DNA from: Bifidobacterium avesanii
GTDB lineage: Bacteria; Actinomycetota; Actinomycetes; Actinomycetales; Bifidobacteriaceae
Reading direction: 5' to 3'
Assembly (NCBI RefSeq): GCF_009299475.1
Contig: NZ_WBSN01000018.1
Location: 1 to 54,205, forward strand
Length of the DNA stretch: 54,205 nucleotides
Of this stretch, positions 48,476 to 54,205 are shown piece by piece. Every line of letters starts with the position of its first letter. The first letter of the stretch is position 1. Both the position numbers and the translations under genes were made by a program. The notes beneath the pieces are model-generated. The model was not told where the DNA came from. It did not search any database and was given only the letters and a program-made list of their open reading frames with translations.

Positions 48476-49780
48476 CTAGAGACCGAGGCTCGCCGCCTTG
48501 CTGCCGAATTTGCGCCGCACGGCGTCGAGCGCCTGCTCGGCCTGGCTCATGCGCGCCGGTTTGGTGCCGCCGGCGCCTTCATGGGCGTGCTCGTCCAGCA
48601 GATCATCGAGCGACGGCTGCACCACCGTCTTGTCCGCCTCCGTCAGGCCGCTGGCGCTCACGCCCGCCAACCGCACCAGCTTCGGCAGCGTTTCGTCGTA
48701 AGACGTCCCGACCGTTCCCCGCGTCCCGTCCGCCGTGCCCGTCATGCCCAGCATGGCGCGCAGCAGCCGCATCGCCTCCGGTAGCATGGCGCTGGCCGTG
48801 TCGAACGGCTTCTCCAACGTGCAGGCGCGCGTCTGATAGCTCAGGTCCGCGAAGCGCAGCTTCACCGTGAGCGTGCGGGCCATGAAACCCTTTCCACGCA
48901 GCGTCCGCGCCACGTCGTCGCATGCCCAGCGCAGCAGGTCGTGCACCTTGCGCATCGATCTCGTGTCCTCGCTGAACGTGCGCTCGGCGCCGACCGACTT
49001 CTCCGGCGTATACGGCGTGACCGGTCGGTCGTCAACGCCCCGCGCCGCCAGCCACAACCCGTGCGCCAGGGTCGCGGAGCCGCATGCCCGCGCCAATGCG
49101 GTTTCGTCCGTCGCGGCCAAGTCCGCCACCGAGTTGATGCCCCAGCCGTTGAGACGCTTCTCCAGCGCCGGTCCGATGCCGGGAATGCCGCGCAACGGCA
49201 TCATCTGCACGAATTCGGCGTGTCTGGCCAGCGGAATCACCAGCATGCCGTCCGGTTTGGCGTTCGTGGAGGCCATCTTCGCCACGAGCTTGTTGCCCGC
49301 CACGCCCACCGAACAGGTCACGTGGAACCGCCGCGCCACCTCGCCACGAATCCACGCGCCGATCGCGCTCGGGGAATGCCACTGGGTGAGCGCCGCGGAC
49401 ACGTCCATGTAGCCCTCGTCCACGGACACCTTCTCGATGCGGTCTGTCACCCGCTCGAACACCTCGGTGAAGATGCGGTGCGACTGCTCGCGGTAGTAAC
49501 GCATGTCCACCGGCAGGAAAACGCCGTTCGGGCAGAGCTGCCGCGCCCGGGCCGAGGCCATCGCCGAATTGACGCCGTACCGCCGGGCCTCGTAGCTCGC
49601 CGCGGAGACGACCGACCGCGCGCCCGTGCCGATGATCACCGGCTTGCCCTTGAGCTCCGGGTGGCGGGCCACCTCCAGCGAAGCGTAGAACGCGTCCATG
49701 TCGATGTGCAGCACCGTGCAGCCGGTCTCGTCGTGACCCCAATCCCGTTTGGCGGCTGCAAGTCTTGGTGCGGTGCTCAT
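48476..49780 (-). CDS. dinB: DNA polymerase IV
   Basis: The 434-residue Y-family translesion polymerase has IDMDAFYASLE near 26-36 and SVDEGYMDVS near 119-128 supplying the metal-binding acidic residues. The helix-hairpin-helix segment MPLRGIPGIGPALEKRLNGWGINSVADLA and a little-finger domain follow. The C-terminal part (ARMSQAEQALDAVRRKFGSKAASLGL) has the usual actinobacterial ending but no clear beta-clamp QLxLF motif. The chosen ATG lacks a strong ribosome site; the next in-frame starts would cut conserved sequence. Divergent from the EamA exporter gene. Confidence 0.93.
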   Translation of the reverse strand: MSTAPRLAAAKRDWGHDETGCTVLHIDMDAFYASLEVARHPELKGKPVIIGTGARSVVSAASYEARRYGVNSAMASARARQLCPNGVFLPVDMRYYREQSHRIFTEVFERVTDRIEKVSVDEGYMDVSAALTQWHSPSAIGAWIRGEVARRFHVTCSVGVAGNKLVAKMASTNAKPDGMLVIPLARHAEFVQMMPLRGIPGIGPALEKRLNGWGINSVADLAATDETALARACGSATLAHGLWLAARGVDDRPVTPYTPEKSVGAERTFSEDTRSMRKVHDLLRWACDDVARTLRGKGFMARTLTVKLRFADLSYQTRACTLEKPFDTASAMLPEAMRLLRAMLGMTGTADGTRGTVGTSYDETLPKLVRLAGVSASGLTEADKTVVQPSLDDLLDEHAHEGAGGTKPARMSQAEQALDAVRRKFGSKAASLGL

Positions 49781-49863
49781 GTTCCCATGGTAGACCGCGA
49801 TCTCGCCGCCCGCCGCGTTTTCGACCGTTCCGGGGAGTAGCGTGGGATGCCATGTGGAGAGAA

Positions 49864-50796
49864 ATGAAGCGGCTGGTCGTCATGGTGCTCAGCCGGGTCC
49901 CCGTGTTCCTGCTCGTGCTCGGCGAAGCGCTGGTGATGTACGCGGCCACGCTGGTCGCCAAGCAGGCGTTCACGCAGCTCGACCCCCTGTACGCGGTGTG
50001 GTACCGCGTCGGATTCTGCGCGCTGCTCATGCTGCTGTGGCGCCGGCCGTGGCTCGCCTCGAAGCGCAACCGGCTGCCCCGCGGGCGCGCCGCATGGGCG
50101 GTGGTCGTCGGCTGCGGCCTGTCCCTGGCGCTGATGAACACCATGTACTACGTGGCCATCAGCAACATGAACGTGGGCGTGGCCACGGCCATCGAGTTCA
50201 TCGGCCCGCTGTCGGTCGCGGTGATCGCCGGACGCTCATGGCGCGAGCGCGTGGGTATCGTCGTCGCGGCGGCCGGCGTGCTCACTCTGGCCGGCATGTC
50301 GCTCGCCCAGCCGAGCGGCGGCACGTTCCTGGTCGGTTTGATCGCCATTCTGATCGGCGGCTCGATGTGGGGCGTGTACATCGTGCTCGGACGCAGGGTG
50401 GCGGCCGGCGGCACGCCGCTCGACTGGCTGAGCCTGAGCATGCTCATCGGCTGGGCCGTGCAGTCGCTGTTCCTCGCCGTGCCCGCCGTGCGCGAGACCG
50501 TGCATCCCAAGGCCGAGGCCACTTGGGCCGCGCAGCCCGGCGGGGGCTGGCTGCTCGTCGGCCTGCTGCTGGTGGTGGCCGTGTGCGCGTCGTTCCTGCC
50601 GTACATCGTCGACCAGTTCATCATGCGGCGCACCACGTCCGGCGCGTTTTCCGTCATGCAGTCAGTCAACCCCGCCGTGGCGTCGATGATCGGACTTGTT
50701 TTCGGCGAAATTCCAACGGTTTGGGACATCGTGGGCATTCTTTTGGTAATTTTCGCCGTAATAATTACCTTCTCCGGCGATTCTAATCCGGCATAG
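49864..50796 (+). CDS. EamA-family exporter (RhtA-like)
   Basis: The 310-residue membrane protein has ten hydrophobic helices in two EamA repeats, related to the threonine/homoserine exporter RhtA: GEALVMYAATLVAKQAF, MNTMYYVAISNMNVGVATAIEFIGPLSVAV, WGVYIVLGRRVAAGGTPLDWLSLSMLIG and VMQSVNPAVASMIGLVFGEIPTVWDIVGILLVIFAVI. It probably exports amino acids or similar small metabolites. ATG 49864 has GGAG 4 nt upstream; ATG 49852, four codons earlier, has GGGGAG 14 nt upstream, so either may be used. The tRNA-Ser gene follows 50 bp after the stop. Confidence 0.85.
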   Translation: MKRLVVMVLSRVPVFLLVLGEALVMYAATLVAKQAFTQLDPLYAVWYRVGFCALLMLLWRRPWLASKRNRLPRGRAAWAVVVGCGLSLALMNTMYYVAISNMNVGVATAIEFIGPLSVAVIAGRSWRERVGIVVAAAGVLTLAGMSLAQPSGGTFLVGLIAILIGGSMWGVYIVLGRRVAAGGTPLDWLSLSMLIGWAVQSLFLAVPAVRETVHPKAEATWAAQPGGGWLLVGLLLVVAVCASFLPYIVDQFIMRRTTSGAFSVMQSVNPAVASMIGLVFGEIPTVWDIVGILLVIFAVIITFSGDSNPA

Positions 50797-50797
50797 G

Positions 50798-50806
50798 TGC
50801 TATAGT
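50798..50806 (+). promoter_or_regulatory. Extended -10 promoter of tRNA-Ser
   Basis: TGCTATAGT is an extended -10 (TGn-TATAGT) directly after the EamA stop codon. It would start a transcript near 50813, about 34 nt before the tRNA. Confidence 0.55.
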
Positions 50807-50846
50807 GGTCCCTCGTTGCGCATTCTTCGCATGAAGATTCGTGACT

Positions 50847-50935
50847 GGAGTGATGCCTGAGTGGCCGAAAGGGGCACCCTGCTAAGGTGTTAACTGCGTT
50901 TAAGCGGTTCGAGGGTTCGAATCCCTCTCACTCCG
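50847..50935 (+). tRNA. tRNA-Ser (anticodon GCT)
   Basis: An 89-nt type II tRNA: acceptor stem GGAGTGA with TCACTCC, D arm TGAGTGGCCGAAAGGGG, anticodon loop CTGCTAA with GCT at 50881-50883, a long variable arm, and T arm GAGGGTTCGAATCCCTC. CCA is not fully encoded (GCC follows). It reads AGC/AGT codons. Confidence 0.95.
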
Positions 50936-50940
50936 CCGGC

Positions 50941-50974
50941 AAGGGATTCACGGGAAACCGTGAATCCCTTTTTT
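50941..50974 (+). terminator. Terminator of tRNA-Ser
   Basis: A 13-bp perfect stem (50941-50953 with 50958-50970), a GAAA loop and a run of T (to 50974) follow the tRNA by 5 nt. Confidence 0.95.
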
Positions 50975-51106
50975 CATGCCGGTGCCATGCCGGCCCGCCG
51001 CGCGTCCGGAGCCGCCGTGATCGACTCGCGGGTGGCGTAGTCGGCGGAAGTGTGTATTATTGGGAAAGTTGCAACTTTTCTACTAGTAGAGATCGGAGGC
51101 TGAACG

Positions 51107-51196
51107 ATGGGTTCCGTCATCAAGAAGCGCCGCAAGCGGATGAGCAAGAAGAAGCACCGCAAACTGCTGCGTAAGACTCGTCACCAGCGCAAGTAG
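51107..51196 (+). CDS. Small ribosomal protein bS22-like (AURKAIP1/COX24 domain)
   Basis: A 29-residue, extremely basic protein (MGSVIKKRRKRMSKKKHRKL..., 18 Lys/Arg) of the actinobacterial AURKAIP1/COX24 family. In mycobacteria the counterpart is bS22, bound to the 30S subunit near the decoding centre. GGAGG 8 nt before the ATG supports the start, and a terminator follows. TATTAT with TG upstream (51055-51060) could be its -10. The gene is too short for default gene finders. Confidence 0.92.
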   Translation: MGSVIKKRRKRMSKKKHRKLLRKTRHQRK

Positions 51197-51229
51197 TCTT
51201 GCCGCTGAACATTCAGCGAGAGTAAAACG

Positions 51230-51264
51230 AAGCCCCGCGGATCCGTTCGGATCGCGGGGCTTTT
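51230..51264 (+). terminator. Terminator of the bS22-like gene
   Basis: AAGCCCCGCGGATCCG and CGGATCGCGGGGCTT form a stem of about 15 bp with one bulge, followed by TTTT. It starts 33 nt after the stop codon. Confidence 0.88.
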
Positions 51265-51428
51265 CGCATGCCAAGCGCCAATCTCTTCGCATGGTTTGGC
51301 GGCGTCCATGTCGCGTAAAGCCATGCGCACGACGCGCCGGAAGGGCAGACCGGGGGATCGATGAAATCCCCGGCTTGCGCCGGCCCGCCGCGCGCACGCT
51401 CATTCGCGCACGCCCATGCGGCGGAGAC

Positions 51429-52127
51429 TCACTTGTTGGAGTTGGTCATCACGCGCGGGCCGTTCGGATCGCCCACGATCACCTTGTCCACCATGTTGAG
51501 GAACAGGCCGTGCTCCACGACGCCCACCGTGTTGATGAGGTCGTCGGCCAGCGCCTGCGGATGGTCGATGCGGCCGAGGTGCAGGTCCACCACGTAGTTG
51601 TTCTCGTCGGTGCGCACCGGCTCGCCCTCAGCGGTCAGGCGCAGCACCGGCTTGTAGCCCTTGGCCTCGAAGCGCTTGATCACGTGTCCGGCGCCGAACG
51701 GGATGACCTCGACGGGCAGCGGGAACGCGCCGATGGTGTCCACGACTTTGGACTCGTCCACGATCCAGACGATCTTGTTGGAGTTGGTGGCCACGATCTT
51801 CTCCCACAGCAGGGCCGCGCCGCCGCCCTTGATGCCGTTGAAGTTCTTGTCCACCTCGTCGGCGCCGTCGATGGTCACGTCGATGTGATCCACGTCGTCG
51901 ATGTCGACGATCTTGATGCCGTAGCCCTCGGCCTGCTCCTGCGTGCGGCGGGAGGTGGTCACGCCCGTGAACTGCAGGCCTTCCTCCTGCACGCGGCGGC
52001 CGAGCTCGTCAACCAGGAATCGGACGGTGGAGCCGGTGCCAAGACCGGCGATCATGCCGTCGGTCACGAGCTTGGCGGCTTCGATGCCGGCCGCCTTCTT
52101 CAGTGCATCCTGCTGTGCCTTATCCAT
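51429..52127 (-). CDS. rpiA: Ribose-5-phosphate isomerase A
   Basis: This 232-residue cytoplasmic enzyme interconverts ribose-5-phosphate and ribulose-5-phosphate, a central step in the bifid shunt. [15 protein letters not shown] near 28-42, [11 protein letters not shown] with the catalytic Asp near 85, [14 protein letters not shown] and DESKVV are the family motifs. The ATG at 52127 is chosen because AAGGAG lies 6 nt upstream; an ATG five codons earlier (52142) precedes that ribosome site. Length is normal. It is monocistronic, about 90 bp from the RNase H gene upstream. Confidence 0.96.
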   Translation of the reverse strand: MDKAQQDALKKAAGIEAAKLVTDGMIAGLGTGSTVRFLVDELGRRVQEEGLQFTGVTTSRRTQEQAEGYGIKIVDIDDVDHIDVTIDGADEVDKNFNGIKGGGAALLWEKIVATNSNKIVWIVDESKVVDTIGAFPLPVEVIPFGAGHVIKRFEAKGYKPVLRLTAEGEPVRTDENNYVVDLHLGRIDHPQALADDLINTVGVVEHGLFLNMVDKVIVGDPNGPRVMTNSNK

Positions 52128-52220
52128 GTGCATCTCCTTCAAAGATACGGTGAATCTATGCTTCCCAGTGTAGTGCGCGCGCGGATTTTGGACCGTGCCC
52201 GTGCGGCCGTCCGCGGCCCG

Positions 52221-53321
52221 TCAGCGCTCGCGGACGGAGGTGAGGCGGAACGCGGCGGCCGCAAGGTCGATCGTGCCGTCGGCGGCGATGGGGGCGTCGA
52301 TCGTGATCGTGCCGGTGACGCGCAGATCCTTGCCCGCCCACCGCGGGCTGTTCGAGGGCGGCGGCGTGATGCGGATCGTGCCGGACGCGGTCAGACCCGT
52401 GGCTGCGGGTTGCGCTGGCTGGACAGGCTGTGCGGGTTGCGCCGCCGCTGCGGTCCGGCCCGTTCCGGTTTGTGGAATGACTGCCTGATTCCGGAATGCG
52501 GACGTCCCGCCATCTGCACTGCCGTCCATATCGTCGTGCGTCGCGCCGTGCGTGGCGTCCGCATCCTTTGCATTCTCCGTGCGTCCGTGCGTTTCGGTCG
52601 CGTGGTTCGCCGCCGGGACGATGTCCGGCACGCCTTCCGGCTCGGTCAGCAGATCCGCGACCGATCGGCGCGCCGGGGTCATGTCATGCGCCGCGATCGC
52701 ATCGTCCGGTTTGGCCAGCGTCCGCGGATCCGCCTTGCCGTCGAGCACCAGCTGCACGTCCGGCGGCACGTCGAGGCCGCGCGCGTATTCGGAGGCGATC
52801 AGCGACCGCCAGCCTTCGATCGGCAGGTATCCGTCCCGCGCGCCCGACCGGCAGTCCCCGGCGTACGTGCGCGCCAGCTCGTCCACCAGCTCGTTGCCCG
52901 CGTTGCCGGCGTGCCCCTTGACCCAGACGAATTTCACGGGCCCCGGACGTCTGGAAATCTCGGCGTCGATGGCCCTGATGAGCTCCGCGTTCTTCACCGG
53001 CTTCTTCTGCGCGTTCTTCCAGCCGTTCTTCTTCCAGCCCCGCACCCATTTGGTCGAGCAGTTGATCGCGTACTGGGAATCGGTTTCGATGGTCAGCGGC
53101 TGCGGGCCGGGATGGGTGCGCAGGGCCTGAAGCACCGCGCACAGTTCGCCGATCTGGTTGGTGCCGTTCGTGGCGCCGCCGGCGTCGTAGCCGTGCGCGT
53201 CATGTTCATGGCCGGGCTCGCCGCCGTCGCCCGCGTGCTGCGCGTGGTCGGCCCAGGCCCAGCCCATGGGGCCGTTGGGGTTGCCGAGGGCGGACCCATC
53301 CGTGGATACCACTATGGTCAC
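52221..53321 (-). CDS. rnhA: Ribonuclease HI with long C-terminal extension
   Basis: The 366-residue protein has its RNase HI catalytic domain in residues 1-155, with all four metal residues present: VVSTDGSALGN (Asp8), IGELCAVLQAL (Glu59), IETDSQYAIN (Asp81) and WVKGHAGNAGNELVDELA (His and Asp). It is unusual in carrying an insert rich in His, Gly and Asp between strands 1 and 2 (about 24-52). It also has about 200 further residues, first SGARDGYLPIEGWRSL, then a low-complexity Ala/Gln/Pro stretch, then a small beta-rich end (TGLTASGTIRITPPPSNSPRW ... FRLTSVRER). Typical RNase HI has about 155 residues. Confidence 0.9.
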   Translation of the reverse strand: MTIVVSTDGSALGNPNGPMGWAWADHAQHAGDGGEPGHEHDAHGYDAGGATNGTNQIGELCAVLQALRTHPGPQPLTIETDSQYAINCSTKWVRGWKKNGWKNAQKKPVKNAELIRAIDAEISRRPGPVKFVWVKGHAGNAGNELVDELARTYAGDCRSGARDGYLPIEGWRSLIASEYARGLDVPPDVQLVLDGKADPRTLAKPDDAIAAHDMTPARRSVADLLTEPEGVPDIVPAANHATETHGRTENAKDADATHGATHDDMDGSADGGTSAFRNQAVIPQTGTGRTAAAAQPAQPVQPAQPAATGLTASGTIRITPPPSNSPRWAGKDLRVTGTITIDAPIAADGTIDLAAAAFRLTSVRER

Positions 53322-53354
53322 TGTTCAACTCCTTGCTTGGCTGCGTTCCTTCGG

Positions 53355-53876
53355 CTACGAGAGCGCCTTCATCAGCGAGGCGACGTGTCCCTTGGCGCGG
53401 ACGTTGTAGCGCGCGATGGCGATGGTGCCGTCCGGATCGATGACGAACGTCGACCGGATGACGCCGATGTGCGTCTTGCCGTACAGTTTCTTCTCGCCGT
53501 ATGCGCCGTAGCTTTTGTGCACGGTCAGGTCCTCGTCGGACAGCAGCGGGAACGTCAGATGGTCGCGCTCGGCGAATCGGTGCAGTTTCGCGATCGGATC
53601 CTTGGAGACGCCCAGCACGGTCAGTCCCATGCCCTCAAGACGCGCGAGGTTGTCGCGGAAGTCGCATGCCTCGGTGGTGCATCCGGGCGTCATGGCGGCC
53701 GGATAGAAGTACAGCACGACGCGCCTGCCCTGGGAAAGCACGTCGTCCAGCGTGATCGTGGATTCGCCGCCGTCCGGCATGGCCGCGGGGAGAGAGAATC
53801 CGGGGGCGGCCTGCCCGGGTTGCAGCCGGCCGGGGATAGGCGACGGCGAAGCGTCGGTGTTGATGTTGTTGGTCAT
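53355..53876 (-). CDS. bcp: Thioredoxin-dependent thiol peroxidase (BCP/PrxQ)
   Basis: The 173-residue peroxiredoxin of the Bcp/PrxQ type reduces hydroperoxides with electrons from thioredoxin. PAAMTPGCTTEACDFRDNL holds the peroxidatic Cys and, five residues on, the resolving Cys. FYPAAMTPGC and the later LLSDEDLTVHKSYGAYGEKKLYGKTHIGVIRSTFVIDPDG are typical. The start is uncertain: ATGs at 53876 and 53885 both lack a good Shine-Dalgarno, and a longer frame reaches 53969. Minus-strand TATACC near 53920 could be a -10 for a short leader. It is 33 bp from rnhA on the same strand. Confidence 0.92.
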   Translation of the reverse strand: MTNNINTDASPSPIPGRLQPGQAAPGFSLPAAMPDGGESTITLDDVLSQGRRVVLYFYPAAMTPGCTTEACDFRDNLARLEGMGLTVLGVSKDPIAKLHRFAERDHLTFPLLSDEDLTVHKSYGAYGEKKLYGKTHIGVIRSTFVIDPDGTIAIARYNVRAKGHVASLMKALS

Positions 53877-53969
53877 GCTGACCATGGTATGCCGAAATGC
53901 CCGTGCGCGGCCGCGAAGGTATATGACGGGTGAACGGTGATGGAACGTCCGGCTGAATGTATGCGACAT

Positions 53970-54205
53970 GCCGATGAAGAGTCGTCCTGCGTTACATGCG
54001 GTCGGGTTTTTGGGGTTTAGACTGGTGGTGCGTGTGATGGTTCGCGTGTTTTCGACACGCCGAGGGAACCGCGTGATGTCGCGGGTTCCGGGGTCTTTCG
54101 CGCCCTGCGGGTTGCGCGGGTGGGCGGGGTCGTGTATGTTTATCTCTTGCTGCCCGGCAGGGTGGCCCGCCTCCTTCGGTGGTGCGCGGGTTGGTTTTGC
54201 CGGTG
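53970..54205 (+). promoter_or_regulatory. Probable leader of a downstream rRNA operon
   Basis: The last 236 bases hold no gene. They contain T-rich blocks (GGGTTTTTGGGG), TAGACT as a possible -10, an inverted repeat GGAACCGCG/CGCGGGTTCC (54065-54089) and a closing CTCCTTCGGTGG...GGTTGGTTTTGC. That last string resembles the spacer before the 5S gene at the window start (TCCTTCGGGGTTGG...GGTTTTGCGG). A 16S gene should follow just outside the window. Confidence 0.45.

Overview
The window is high-GC actinobacterial DNA and most probably comes from a Bifidobacterium. Supporting signs are the close resemblance of the sucrose pair (GH32 hydrolase plus sucrose:H+ symporter) to bifidobacterial CscA/CscB, a translational T-box ahead of ileS, a tiny bS22/AURKAIP1-like ribosomal protein, a FdxA-DapC pair, and an LASTG sortase-anchored surface protein. 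It lies between two ribosomal RNA loci. It starts with a 5S gene and its terminator, and it ends in what looks like the leader of another rRNA operon.

Layout. (1) 1-5764: 5S rRNA, a membrane-linked alpha/beta hydrolase, an AAA/DUF4143 ATPase carrying a ten-G tract and bracketed by 36-bp direct repeats, a short-chain dehydrogenase, and about 1.2 kb of gene-free DNA with hairpins and a 20-bp perfect palindrome. (2) 5765-20385: a giant wall-anchored LamG/metallophosphoesterase, T-box-ileS, cscA-cscB on the minus strand, and a cystathionine gamma-synthase-like gene. (3) 20386-25225: a DUF805 protein, an unknown membrane protein, a NarL-type two-component system and a C39-like protein. (4) 25447-44491: a large catabolic island. 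(5) 44839-53876: ordinary housekeeping genes (ferredoxin, dapC, a PstS-like fusion, dinB, an EamA exporter, tRNA-Ser, bS22-like, rpiA, rnhA, bcp).

The catabolic island appears built for rhamnogalacturonan/pectin fragments. It holds three GH28 enzymes, a CE8 pectinesterase and a GH105 unsaturated galacturonyl hydrolase, all without signal peptides and so presumably cytoplasmic. UxaC and UxaA serve galacturonate, and RhmD, RhmA and an IclR regulator (the E. coli rhm set) serve rhamnonate. Together they cover both backbone sugars of RG-I. A class II fructose-bisphosphate aldolase, a histidine phosphatase and a triosephosphate isomerase with an unknown 190-residue C-terminal extension open the island. 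I infer that they form a gluconeogenic branch (GAP to DHAP to FBP to F6P) needed when the cell grows on uronates. Tagaturonate reductase, KDG kinase, KDPG aldolase, rhamnose-to-rhamnonate enzymes and an obvious oligosaccharide importer are not in the window.

The most unusual non-coding structure is at 35260-35835, inside this island. A 21-bp tandem repeat is followed by five AT-rich palindromes of form TTTTGTAA-N5-TTACARAA spaced 51 bp apart. The window also has a dispersed element with shared terminal inverted repeats and variable interiors (10771-10884 and 48341-48457) and several other long inverted repeats between genes.
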